A stretch of DNA of 15,849 nucleotides from Minisyncoccota bacterium (GCA_022843645.1 JALHNF010000010.1:1-15849); one strand, 5' to 3'; shown: positions 6,077 to 12,530, counted from the first letter of the stretch. Notes: a model not told the origin generated them from the sequence alone. Numbers and translations: made by a program.

Positions 6077-6838
6077 TTATCTAGGGTCAACGAGTCTGAA
6101 CCAAACTATAAAATCAAAATTTGATTCATTGTATTGCACGTTACCAACCATTTTTTGAAAATTATCCCGCGGTATCATGTAACTTACTATCTTCTTTTTT
6201 TCATTAGAACCTATAGCCAATCGATCGTTATAAACATCAGTACATGTAATAAGACCCTCGGCTTCTCCATAAACCCTCGGCGGACAAACACTGACAGTAA
6301 GATCGTAGTCACCTCCCACTGTTCCATTGAGCAGAACCTTACCTTCTATATAAGAATCATGAAAGATATGCCTGTAAGTCTTCACTTCATATTCCTGAGG
6401 TAACGATTCTGTAAATTGTTCTGGAAATTTCGTTTTGAGAAATTGTGCATTCTGTAGACATCTAGACTCTGATGTCCAAGAATCACGAAAAAGTGATTTA
6501 TGTTGTATAACAAAAGAACATAAACTTTCATCTCCTGTTATGTTCACCATCTCCTGAAAACAGCTAGATCGATAATAGTACTTAGGAACATCCAAGAGCC
6601 ATCCACTCGTTAGGTCAGATGGAATGCTTTCACATATCTGTATTAATTCTTTCTTTGTCGGACATATAGTTACAAAATCAAGGTTTGGATCTTGATCACA
6701 CCACTTGGAGTTATGAACTTGCTGAACTTTTTTTTCTGCCATTTCTCTTTCAGTAAAGAGTGCCGAGTTTGAATTTCTCCAAGCAAGTGCCAGAAACGTA
6801 AGCAGAATCAGTAAAAAAAAGATTGCTATTTTTTTCAT
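6077..6838 (-). CDS. Exported cysteine-rich protein of unknown function
   Basis: The protein has 253 residues. It opens with a positively charged MKK and a hydrophobic stretch (about 4-19), a signal peptide or N-terminal anchor, and there is no lipobox cysteine. The exported part contains eight cysteines (47, 59, 69, 93, 107, 127 and two near 185-200), suggesting disulfides. Residues 90-127 carry a motif like RSSCFxEMVNxTGDESLCSFV followed by an FRDS, which resembles a cysteine repeat seen in hypothetical exported proteins of CPR bacteria and some archaea. The function is unknown. It is the first protein gene of the prfB-ftsEX-pyrG block, ending 43 nt before prfB. An extended -10 (TGC plus TATAAT) ends 10 nt before its ATG, so its message may have almost no leader. 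Confidence 0.75.
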   Translation of the reverse strand: MKKIAIFFLLILLTFLALAWRNSNSALFTEREMAEKKVQQVHNSKWCDQDPNLDFVTICPTKKELIQICESIPSDLTSGWLLDVPKYYYRSSCFQEMVNITGDESLCSFVIQHKSLFRDSWTSESRCLQNAQFLKTKFPEQFTESLPQEYEVKTYRHIFHDSYIEGKVLLNGTVGGDYDLTVSVCPPRVYGEAEGLITCTDVYNDRLAIGSNEKKKIVSYMIPRDNFQKMVGNVQYNESNFDFIVWFRLVDPR

Positions 6839-6848
6839 ATATAAAAAG

Positions 6849-6857
6849 ATTATAGCA
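6849..6857 (-). promoter_or_regulatory. Extended -10 promoter of the exported Cys-rich gene
   Basis: On the minus strand TGC followed by a perfect TATAAT (6849-6854) lies between tRNA-Thr and the ATG at 6838. No good -35 is present, which extended -10 promoters tolerate. The predicted start is near 6842, leaving a leader of only about 4 nt. It could drive the whole block down to pyrG and the cupin. Confidence 0.55.
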
Positions 6858-6878
6858 TTAACGAAAATATTACCTCAG

Positions 6879-6951
6879 AGCCAATGGCGAGGATCGAACT
6901 CGCGACCTTGTCGTTACGAATGACATGCTCTACCAACTGAGCTACATTGGC
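6879..6951 (-). tRNA. tRNA-Thr(CGT)
   Basis: Acceptor GCCAATG pairs fully with CATTGGC. The D-stem is GCTC/GAGC, the anticodon loop TTCGTAA gives CGT, the T-stem is GCGAG/CTCGC with loop TTCGATC, and the discriminator is U. The innermost anticodon-stem pair is an A-C mismatch. CCA is not encoded. It reads leftwards into the prfB block and is divergent from tRNA-Leu with a 68-nt gap. A TATCAT box at 6961-6966 is a possible -10. Unlike tRNA-Lys, -Leu and -Trp, it has no duplicated 3' end nearby. Confidence 0.93.
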
Positions 6952-6981
6952 GATTTTTCTATGATACAGCAAAACAATCAA

Positions 6982-7010
6982 TTCTGAAAAATCAACTTGT
7001 ATGCTATATT
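6982..7010 (+). promoter_or_regulatory. Promoter of tRNA-Leu
   Basis: An extended -10 (TGC then TATATT at 7005-7010) is preceded at 17 nt by a weak -35, TTCTGA (6982-6987). The predicted start near 7017 is only a few bases before the mature tRNA 5' end at 7020. Confidence 0.5.
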
Positions 7011-7019
7011 CTTCTCATT

Positions 7020-7100
7020 GCCGGAGTGGCGGAATGGTAGACGCACTCGACTCAAAATCGAACGCAGTGATGTGTGAGGGTTCAAGTCCCTCCTCCGGCA
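7020..7100 (+). tRNA. tRNA-Leu(CAA)
   Basis: This class II tRNA has a long variable arm. The acceptor is GCCGGAG with CTCCGGC, the anticodon loop CTCAAAA gives CAA, the T-stem is GAGGG/CCCTC with loop TTCAAGT, and the discriminator is A at 7100. CCA is not encoded. Bases 36-38 are AAA, the recognition element of the MiaA enzyme encoded at 8988-9833. The last 18 tRNA bases plus the next base recur as a perfect direct repeat at 7254-7272. Confidence 0.95.
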
Positions 7101-7110
7101 CATTATGGGA

Positions 7111-7141
7111 AATAGCCCCTTGTCTTAAGGGGTTATTTTTT
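7111..7141 (+). terminator. Intrinsic terminator of tRNA-Leu
   Basis: An 11-bp stem (AATAGCCCCTT with AAGGGGTTATT, one G-U pair, loop GTCTT) is followed by a run of T to 7141. It lies 10 nt after the tRNA and separates it from the tRNA-like fragment downstream. Confidence 0.85.
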
Positions 7142-7153
7142 ACAAAAATGTAT

Positions 7154-7274
7154 GGGACTTGAAAGCCGGAACACAGTTGCAATATGAAGCGAAGCGAATT
7201 GCAACAAGTGAGGTGGGGTCGCGAGAAATTTCTGGAAGAAATTTACTTGTGACCAAGTCCCTCCTCCGGCACCA
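7154..7274 (+). repeat. tRNA-Leu-derived fragment with CCA end and hairpins
   Basis: A 19-bp perfect copy of the tRNA-Leu 3' end (CAAGTCCCTCCTCCGGCAC at 7083-7101) recurs at 7254-7272, but here it is completed to an encoded ACCA (7271-7274). Upstream, GGGACTTGAA (7154-7163) is the exact antisense of the tRNA-Leu T-arm. GCCGGA (7165-7170) can pair with TCCGGC (7265-7270) as an acceptor-like stem. Between them are a perfect 8-bp hairpin (GTTGCAAT/ATTGCAAC, 7176-7205) and a long hairpin (7217-7254, 9 plus 8 bp with one bulge). It lacks a normal D-arm or anticodon arm, so it is not a functional tRNA. It may be an integration scar, a tRNA-like RNA or a repeat element. Confidence 0.6.
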
Positions 7275-7300
7275 GAAGTAAAAATAAACTTTTTTCTGCC

Positions 7301-8332
7301 TTAAAATTCAAAGTAGCCTTTCTCTTCACAAAACGGAATACCTGAAGCTATTGCGTTGCGATAAAACTCAGAAAGATTGTAGCTATAATTGCTTGTTTGA
7401 AACCAGTGCTGCGCAATAAAAACCCTTAGTTGACGTGTTATTTCTGAAGGATTATAAGACTCTAGGTTTGGTGTAATACACATGGGCTTAGCAGCGTATG
7501 CCTGATCCATTACCTTAAACTCTTTCATAAACTGATCTTGGGTGTCTGAAACTTTATATGAAATGTTGAAAAAATTAGGGAGGATACGTGCGACAACACG
7601 ATATTCTTTCCCACTTTCCAAGTTTCTACTATCTCCTAAACCAAAAGGCTGCACAGGTTTTTGTTGACCAGCGAAACCATTACGTGGTTCGGTTACTATA
7701 CTTACAACTGATACACTACGATCGTTAAACCCATCGTCACTATCACTAGGGAATGTTCTACTTGAGTACGTGTCACCGAACAAACGAACAGCGGCAGGCC
7801 TGAAGTCAAACGGATCAAGATAGTGGTTTCTATCTTGGTCAAAATCAGTAGCAAAAATTTTGTACAATAAGGAATGTACAGCGCTCCTTTCTACCTTTAT
7901 GGTATATTCGAATTCGATCCCAATAGGCAAACCATCTATAAAACCGACGGGTCTATCTACAATATTTGAAACAGTAACACTCTTTCGTGTACTGTTTCCA
8001 TGTGATGTAACCATAAACTCTAAATTACGAGCAAATATAGCAATAAGTATCATTATAGGTATAACAACAAGAGGGTATTTAAAAAGTTTTTTTTGCACAC
8101 CCTCTTTTTCTTCATGCTCTTTTTTATACCAGAAAAAATGAGGCCTCAAGACTAGAAAGATTCCCAATAAACCAATCAGATAAATAAGAAGGTCGACTCC
8201 AAAAAAAGCACCTCCTCTAAAAGAAAAGCTGTCGGAACAAAAAATAATACAAATCTGAAGACGCCAAAGCCCAATAGCAAAAAAAGTAAAGAAGGTTATT
8301 AGTACAGTACTGGTAACTAGTTTGAGATTCAT
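7301..8332 (-). CDS. Membrane-anchored protein with an extracytoplasmic domain and an EF-hand-like loop, function unknown
   Basis: The protein has 343 residues. Three hydrophobic segments lie near the N-terminus (about 8-30, 44-64, 86-101), with a charged cytoplasmic loop (YKKEHEEKEGVQKK) between the second and third. The remaining 240 residues should be outside. Residues 165-176 (DQDRNHYLDPFD) place Asp, Asp, Asn, Asp and Asp at positions 1, 3, 5, 9 and 12, as in a calcium-binding EF-hand or dockerin loop, though the Gly at position 6 is replaced by His and the final Glu by Asp. I recognise no family. It begins 10 nt after the peroxiredoxin stop and may share its message. tRNA-Leu runs convergently toward its 3' end. 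Confidence 0.75.
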   Translation of the reverse strand: MNLKLVTSTVLITFFTFFAIGLWRLQICIIFCSDSFSFRGGAFFGVDLLIYLIGLLGIFLVLRPHFFWYKKEHEEKEGVQKKLFKYPLVVIPIMILIAIFARNLEFMVTSHGNSTRKSVTVSNIVDRPVGFIDGLPIGIEFEYTIKVERSAVHSLLYKIFATDFDQDRNHYLDPFDFRPAAVRLFGDTYSSRTFPSDSDDGFNDRSVSVVSIVTEPRNGFAGQQKPVQPFGLGDSRNLESGKEYRVVARILPNFFNISYKVSDTQDQFMKEFKVMDQAYAAKPMCITPNLESYNPSEITRQLRVFIAQHWFQTSNYSYNLSEFYRNAIASGIPFCEEKGYFEF

Positions 8333-8342
8333 ATCTTATTTG

Positions 8343-8909
8343 TTAAATCTTCCCTACCAAGTCCAGTCCTGGTTTGAGTGTGTCTTCTCCTGGTTCCCAC
8401 GAAGCTGGGCAGACATTGCCACCATGCTCACGTACAAACTGCGCAGCTTTGATTTTTCTGATAAGCTCTCGCGCACTTCGGCCGATAGAGTTGTCATTGA
8501 TCTCGATTCCTCGCAATACCATGTCAGGGTCGATGATAAACGTTCCACGAAGTGACATTACATCTTCTTCAATGTACGTGCCAAACATCTTGGCGAGTTT
8601 GTGATTTGTGTCTGCAAGCATTGGGTATTGCACTTTTTTAATAGCCTCTGAGTGGTCATGCCATGCTTTGTGCACATACACCGTGTCTGAACTCACTGAA
8701 AGAATTTCGACATTCAGCTTTTTGAATTCCTCATAGCTATGCGCCAACTCTTCAAGCTCCGTAGGGCAGACGAATGTGAAGTCGGCCGGATAAAAGAAAA
8801 CTACCACCCACTTTCCTTTATAGTCTGAAAGTGAAATCTTTTTAATGTCTTCGTTATGAAATGCATCGCAACTAAAATTCTCAACAGGCTTTCCAATAGC
8901 GATTTTCAT
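8343..8909 (-). CDS. ahpC: Typical 2-Cys peroxiredoxin (AhpC family)
   Basis: This thiol peroxidase reduces hydrogen and organic peroxides. The peroxidatic site is PADFTFVCPT with Cys48 and the PxxxTxxC pattern. The supporting Arg is Arg121 in SLRGTF. The resolving Cys167 is in NVCPASWEPGEDTLKP. I start it at ATG 8907-8909 (MKIAIGKP), giving 188 residues like E. coli AhpC (187), because an AGGAGG ribosome site lies 10 nt upstream. The frame stays open to ATG 8951, adding a 14-residue extension with three cysteines (MSCKENECVGGNCE), which has no ribosome site in range. No AhpF-type reductase is nearby, so the electron donor is unknown. It is divergent from miaA. Confidence 0.93.
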   Translation of the reverse strand: MKIAIGKPVENFSCDAFHNEDIKKISLSDYKGKWVVVFFYPADFTFVCPTELEELAHSYEEFKKLNVEILSVSSDTVYVHKAWHDHSEAIKKVQYPMLADTNHKLAKMFGTYIEEDVMSLRGTFIIDPDMVLRGIEINDNSIGRSARELIRKIKAAQFVREHGGNVCPASWEPGEDTLKPGLDLVGKI

Positions 8910-8987
8910 TTCGCAGTTTCCTCCTACGCACTCATTTTCTTTACATGACATATTATTTCTTGATTATTACTTCCTATAGTAGCATAT

Positions 8988-9833
8988 GTGGAAGACGTGA
9001 AAAAACTTCCCAAAATCATTGTTGTGTGTGGCCCTACAGCAACCGGAAAGTCTGACCGAGCTGTTTCTTTGGCGTTAGAAAAGAATGGCGAAATAATCTC
9101 TGCCGACTCGCGGCAAGTATACAAAGGGCTCGATATTGGAAGCGGAAAAATCACTAAAAAAGAAATGAAAGGGGTGCCTCACCATATGCTCGATGTCGCT
9201 TCCCCATTGCGCACATACTCAGTTGCCCAATTTCAAAAAAAAGGAGAGGCTTGCATTCAAAAAATTATAGCGAAAGGTAAGACACCTATCATCTGCGGAG
9301 GAACAGGGTTTTATATTGACGCTCTTGTCTCAGGAGCCATGTTTCCAAAAGTAAAAGCTGACCCTATACTCCGTGCAAAACTTGAAAAGAAGACGGTTGA
9401 CGAGCTTTTTTCACTCCTCAAAAAGAAAGATTCTCTGCGGGCAAAAACAATCGACGCGCACAATAAAGTCCGCCTGATTCGAGCGCTTGAAATAGTAGCG
9501 AGCCTTGGAAAGGTGCCCCTCGTCAAGAAAAAGAAAAAGTATGCCATCGAGTGGATATATTTAGATTTTGAAGATGCTGCTCTCAAAAGCCGCATCCACG
9601 TACGGCTTCTCAAACGCATGAGGCAAGGCATGGTGCAAGAAGCACAAAAACTCCACACGCAAGGGCTTTCATTTAAGAGAATGGAGCGCCTCGGGCTCGA
9701 GTACCGATATGTAGCACTACTTTTACAAAAGAAAATATCTAAAAAAGAATTTCTAGAGCAACTTGAAACTGCAATCTGGCACTACGCCAAACGGCAGAGG
9801 ACGTGGTTTAAAAAATACATTCCCAAAATCTAA
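8988..9833 (+). CDS. miaA: tRNA dimethylallyltransferase
   Basis: MiaA adds the dimethylallyl group to A37 of tRNAs with A36-A37-A38, the first step of i6A/ms2i6A synthesis, which stabilises reading of codons beginning with U. The P-loop GPTATGKS is at 15-22, followed by the family stretch ISADSRQVYKGLDIGSGK, then GGTGFYIDAL and the tRNA-binding HNKVRLIRALEI. It has 281 residues, shorter than E. coli (316) but complete in motifs. The start is GTG at 8988; a second GTG at 8997 is possible. No ribosome site is seen. TATAGT (8975-8980) lies 7 nt before the GTG, which suits a leaderless message. Its stop overlaps the stop of the convergent M15 gene by 4 nt. Confidence 0.96.
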   Translation: MEDVKKLPKIIVVCGPTATGKSDRAVSLALEKNGEIISADSRQVYKGLDIGSGKITKKEMKGVPHHMLDVASPLRTYSVAQFQKKGEACIQKIIAKGKTPIICGGTGFYIDALVSGAMFPKVKADPILRAKLEKKTVDELFSLLKKKDSLRAKTIDAHNKVRLIRALEIVASLGKVPLVKKKKKYAIEWIYLDFEDAALKSRIHVRLLKRMRQGMVQEAQKLHTQGLSFKRMERLGLEYRYVALLLQKKISKKEFLEQLETAIWHYAKRQRTWFKKYIPKI

Positions 9834-10369
9834 TCGAGTTTCTTTTCAAAGTGCTGGTAATCTTTTCTATCCTGCCAATACCCTCCCCATGTCCACCCGA
9901 GGCCGTAAAATAATCCCACAAGAAAAGAGGTTTTGCCTATAGTTCCTGGCTTTGTAATATCATACACAGCACCCTCTGGCGACACATTGCCTGTTGAGCT
10001 AATGTAAGGATTTAATAAAGGATTAATATCGATCGCCTGGCCTAAAGCATGAAGAGACAGTTTTTGAGTTCCTGCGATTGTTCTATAATTGAAAGAAGAA
10101 GAAACATTTGCTGCCATAAGGCGATTATCATCCCACTCATATCGAGAATCACTCGACGGTATTGCTGCATGTATAGGAAATCGCTCCGTAACGATTGCCT
10201 CAAAAACTTTTATAATATCGTCTTCGAGTCGGTAATCAACAACAATCTGCCCAGCATGAAGAGCATCATCAAAAGAATAATAGCGCACTGAAACAAGACG
10301 CATACGCTCTAGTATTTCTTTGGGGGCGACCATTGCTGGGTTCTGCCGAAGAGCCTCTTCAAGATTCAT
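9830..10369 (-). CDS. M15 family zinc peptidase (D-Ala-D-Ala carboxypeptidase-like)
   Basis: This is a predicted peptidoglycan peptidase of the VanY/M15 group. Zinc ligands are visible: His107 and Asp114 in SLHALGQAIDINP, and His173 in WGGYWQDRKDYQHFE. The sequence WDDNRLMAANVSSSFNYRTI upstream is typical of the same subfamily. I use ATG 10367-10369 (MNLEEALRQN, 179 residues). A TTG at 10426 would lie inside the T-run of the preceding terminator. No signal peptide is seen with either start, so how it reaches the wall is unclear; a non-classical route or a missed upstream start is possible. It may be a partner for FtsEX-controlled wall remodelling, but that is inference only. Confidence 0.88.
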   Translation of the reverse strand: MNLEEALRQNPAMVAPKEILERMRLVSVRYYSFDDALHAGQIVVDYRLEDDIIKVFEAIVTERFPIHAAIPSSDSRYEWDDNRLMAANVSSSFNYRTIAGTQKLSLHALGQAIDINPLLNPYISSTGNVSPEGAVYDITKPGTIGKTSFLVGLFYGLGWTWGGYWQDRKDYQHFEKKLD

Positions 10370-10424
10370 GTTGCTATCTATAATAATCTTTTTTGAAGCA
10401 TTGTTCACAGCATACAGTATACAC

Positions 10425-10451
10425 AAAAAAGCGAGCCCTATTTGGGCTCGC
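10425..10451 (-). terminator. Intrinsic terminator overlapping the end of the 10438-11088 gene
   Basis: On the minus strand GCGAGCCC (10444-10451) pairs perfectly with GGGCTCGC (10431-10438) around a 5-nt loop, followed by six T (10425-10430). The stem contains the last codons of the gene, and its stop codon lies in the loop and stem. Confidence 0.85.
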
Positions 10452-11088
10452 GAGCGTAAACAACAAAAATAGAATTGTCGCCTTCAGTAATGGCGTGCAT
10501 AAGTTCTTGCTGAGAAAGGAACCAGGGCTCTACGTTTCCTTGGATGTTCCGCCTGAAGGCAAGATACCCTGCGTCAGGTTTAGAAGGAGTAGCTGCAGGT
10601 GGTACTGATGCAGGTAAAGGAACAGGGGCCTTCTTCTTCCAGGAAAGGTTTTTGAGTGTCGCCCAAAGACCTGACGGTTGAGTCGAAATGGTGGGACTGA
10701 CCCGAACTTCTTCTTGGGTAGTCTTTTGCCCAGTAGAACATACAGCCCTACTTCCCAAAAATACAATCATTGTGTCTGGAGGGAAAAGTGGTATCAACGC
10801 TCCATTTCGAACTAAAAAGTCATACAGGTAGACGCCGGGGAAGTGAGCACCTAAGTCATCAACGAAGCGCATAAGACCAGGCAAGTCAGTTGTCGAGAGA
10901 TTGTCTCTGAGATACATAAGCGTCTTTAATACTATCTCGAGAGTGCCAGCATACAACCGGCCTTCTTCTTGGTAGATCTGAACAGCACTGAACATCCTGG
11001 CTCGTTGCAATGCCATGAGTCGGCCATCGGAAAGATGATAGTGACGGATGACTTCTTCACGGGTTGTCGTTGACTTTTGATCGTCCAT
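10438..11088 (-). CDS. Unknown two-part soluble protein with a proline-rich linker
   Basis: The protein has 216 residues and no membrane segment. The N-terminal part (about 1-110) looks mostly helical (HLSDGRLMALQRARMF, LEIVLKTLMYLRDNL). It is followed by a low-complexity linker rich in Ser, Thr, Pro and Ala (about 118-172, with APVPLPASVPPAATPSKPD). A short C-terminal domain ends the protein (YLAFRRNIQG to SIFVVYAREPK). I recognise no family. The start is well supported by an AGAGGTGA ribosome site just upstream. Codon use is more GC-rich than its neighbours, like the leftmost gene, and it is a stand-alone unit with its own promoter and terminator. Confidence 0.72.
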   Translation of the reverse strand: MDDQKSTTTREEVIRHYHLSDGRLMALQRARMFSAVQIYQEEGRLYAGTLEIVLKTLMYLRDNLSTTDLPGLMRFVDDLGAHFPGVYLYDFLVRNGALIPLFPPDTMIVFLGSRAVCSTGQKTTQEEVRVSPTISTQPSGLWATLKNLSWKKKAPVPLPASVPPAATPSKPDAGYLAFRRNIQGNVEPWFLSQQELMHAITEGDNSIFVVYAREPK

Positions 11089-11136
11089 GAATCACCTCTT
11101 TATTTTTGGATGGGAAAAATCAAAAAGAACAAACCT

Positions 11137-11164
11137 TATATAAACACAGTTATTTGTATTTGAA
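11137..11164 (-). promoter_or_regulatory. Putative promoter of the 10438-11088 gene
   Basis: On the minus strand TTCAAA (11159-11164) and TATATA (11137-11142) are 16 nt apart, in the AT-rich gap between the AlkD-like gene and this one. The leader would be about 40 nt. Confidence 0.4.
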
Positions 11165-11209
11165 AAGGGATAACTCTGTTACTGCTTTAAACCAAAGAAA
11201 ATAGTCGCA

Positions 11210-11935
11210 TTACTTAGCAAGATACGCTTTTCTCATCTTTTCTTGAAATCGTTCTATTGCATACCGCAGCATTGTCCGTGGCATTCTTTGCACGTGTTTA
11301 TCTAAGAAATTTATGAGTACTTTTTCTCCGCAACTCTTCCCCACTTCGCGTAACATCCAGCCAATAGCTTTATGCATCAAATCGTGAGGGTGATCAAGAA
11401 GCTTTCCCGCAACATAAAAAATCATTTTTTCATTCCCTTTTTTAATCTGATAGAAAGTTGCAAGAACAATTATGCGGTTTCCCCACAAACTTTTGCTTGC
11501 AATATATTTGTCGATAAAAGTTATTCTTTGTTTGTGATCCATACAGTCAGAAATATACTCTCCGACTATTATGTGTGCACTTGCATCCACAAGGTCCCAA
11601 TTATTTATGTATTTTGTGTATTTTATATAAAAGTCAAATACTTTTTTCTTACCCTCTTTTGTTTTTGCGTCACGAAAAAGTTTGACGAGTATCAATAGTG
11701 CGCATAGGCGTACCTCATGAATAGGGTCTTTGAGTAACTTTTGGACTTCGGAAAGGGGCATATCGGTGGAAACATTTTTTACCACGCTGCGCACTTGAGG
11801 TACCGTGACCCCAATAAATATATCTCCTTCGCCGTATTCACCTTTTCCTGTTTTGAAAAACCAGGCATTTGTTTTTGCGCGATCGGGTGTGACAAGAGAA
11901 AGGATGGAGTGTTTGATTTGGGAAGAGGATTTCAT
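11210..11935 (-). CDS. AlkD-like DNA alkylation repair protein (HEAT-repeat DNA glycosylase)
   Basis: This protein resembles AlkD, a DNA glycosylase made of HEAT-like helical repeats that removes bulky or cationic alkylated purines. At 241 residues it has the family length. The residues used by Bacillus cereus AlkD (Trp109, Asp113, Arg148, Trp187) have counterparts at Trp113 and Asp117 in NNWDLVDASAHIIVGEY, Arg154 in SLWGNRIIVLATF, and Trp193 in IGWMLREVGK. The C-terminal MPRTMLRYAIERF is also typical. It follows the DUF3850-like gene by 6 nt and is likely co-transcribed with it. No ribosome site precedes its ATG. Confidence 0.93.
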   Translation of the reverse strand: MKSSSQIKHSILSLVTPDRAKTNAWFFKTGKGEYGEGDIFIGVTVPQVRSVVKNVSTDMPLSEVQKLLKDPIHEVRLCALLILVKLFRDAKTKEGKKKVFDFYIKYTKYINNWDLVDASAHIIVGEYISDCMDHKQRITFIDKYIASKSLWGNRIIVLATFYQIKKGNEKMIFYVAGKLLDHPHDLMHKAIGWMLREVGKSCGEKVLINFLDKHVQRMPRTMLRYAIERFQEKMRKAYLAK

Positions 11936-11941
11936 TTTATA

Positions 11942-12214
11942 TCAATCAAATTGCAATACATAAAAACCTTTCTCCTTAATTTCTGGCTGTTGATCAACCC
12001 ATGCCTGTAAATCAATTTTTCTTACATAGTTAACTTTCTTTTCTATAAATCTCCCTGTAGCTTTTCTGTTTACACCCTCACCAGCCCACTCTTCAAGCCG
12101 AAGGATGTCTCCATCTTGAATCTCAAAATCAGCCAAGCGAAGTTCGTATTTCTTTTGTCCTGAAACAATTTGATCAAACCATTCTGGAAGAATTTTTTTG
12201 ATTATGACCGCCAT
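11942..12214 (-). CDS. DUF3850/ASCH-like small protein
   Basis: The protein has 90 residues. The pattern KKILPEWFDQIVSGQKKYELRLADFEIQDGDIL followed by RLEEW and a final FYVLQFD matches the DUF3850/ASCH-like fold, a PUA-related barrel usually thought to bind RNA or modified nucleotides. The biological role is unknown. The KYELR segment is the position of the conserved ligand-facing residues in the family. It is the first gene of a pair with the AlkD-like gene. TGC plus TAAAGT (12221-12226) ends exactly 6 nt before the ATG, so the message is predicted to start at the ATG itself. Confidence 0.85.
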   Translation of the reverse strand: MAVIIKKILPEWFDQIVSGQKKYELRLADFEIQDGDILRLEEWAGEGVNRKATGRFIEKKVNYVRKIDLQAWVDQQPEIKEKGFYVLQFD

Positions 12215-12220
12215 AGATAT

Positions 12221-12229
12221 ACTTTAGCA
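12221..12229 (-). promoter_or_regulatory. Extended -10 placing transcription start at the ATG of the DUF3850-like gene
   Basis: On the minus strand TGC and TAAAGT are followed by 6 nt and then the ATG at 12214. With normal spacing the first transcribed base would be the A of the start codon. No -35 is evident. Confidence 0.4.
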
Positions 12230-12248
12230 CGTTCTAGATGTTACTGAC

Positions 12249-12284
12249 GAAGGAATCTTTCCCTACGGGAACGGTACAGGTTTC
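12249..12284 (-). repeat. 36-nt hairpin element, copy 2 (partner at 565-600)
   Basis: Written on the plus strand it is GAAGGAATC, a T, a 5-bp hairpin (TTCCC, loop TAC, GGGAA), CG, then GTACAGGTTTC. It aligns without gaps to 565-600. Three of five stem pairs differ and all stay paired. GAAGGAATC also equals 12408-12416 inside tRNA-Trp (T-stem/T-loop, same orientation). The strand given is that of tRNA-Trp, whose 3' end lies 116 nt away. Confidence 0.5.
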
Positions 12285-12324
12285 GTATCGTACTCGCTTT
12301 GCTCCGTGCGATATACTCAACCTT

Positions 12325-12400
12325 TTCGATTCCCTCACGGAAGTGCGTTTAGCACTTCCTATCGCCATGCAAAATATCTTCGCTTCGCTCTGTATTTTGC
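12325..12400. repeat. Interrupted inverted copy of the tRNA-Trp T-arm and acceptor end, with hairpins
   Basis: TTCGATTCC (12325-12333) is antisense to tRNA-Trp 12411-12419. ATCGCC (12361-12366) is antisense to the acceptor strand at 12402-12407. GCAAAATA (12369-12376) pairs with TATTTTGC (12393-12400), which includes the tRNA discriminator base. Between the T-arm piece and the acceptor piece sits a perfect 8-bp hairpin, GGAAGTGC/GCACTTCC (12339-12359). This is the same order as in the tRNA-Lys region. No gene is seen here. Confidence 0.65.
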
Positions 12401-12470
12401 GGGCGATGAAGGAATCGAACCCTCACCAAAGGTTTTGGAGACCTTCGTTCTACCACTAAACTAATCGCCC
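12400..12470 (-). tRNA. tRNA-Trp(CCA)
   Basis: Acceptor GGGCGAT pairs with ATCGCCC. The anticodon stem AAGGT/ACCTT carries loop CTCCAAA giving anticodon CCA, and the T-stem is GAGGG/CCTTC with loop TTCGATT. The discriminator is G, as expected for Trp. No 3' CCA is encoded. Bases 36-38 are AAA, a MiaA recognition element. It follows rpmG on the same strand, a neighbourhood common in bacteria (rpmG, trnW, secE, nusG), but secE and nusG are not here. Confidence 0.96.
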
Positions 12471-12500
12471 ATATACAACTTTCACACTATACCAAAAATA

Positions 12501-12529
12501 ACAAAACCCTGCGAATGGCAGGGTTTTGT
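12501..12529 (-). terminator. Intrinsic terminator of rpmG
   Basis: A perfect 12-bp stem (12501-12512 with 12518-12529, loop of 5) begins just after the rpmG stop and is followed on the minus strand by TATTTTTGG. It separates rpmG from tRNA-Trp. Confidence 0.85.
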
Positions 12530-12530
12530 A

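Noticed and set aside
6034..6090. N-terminal extension of prfB from TTG at 6090
   Set aside because: It overlaps the upstream gene, and the added residues do not resemble RF2; ATG 6033 fits the family alignment.
10370..10426. Longer M15 peptidase from TTG at 10426
   Set aside because: The TTG lies in the T-run of the preceding terminator and the added residues give no signal peptide.
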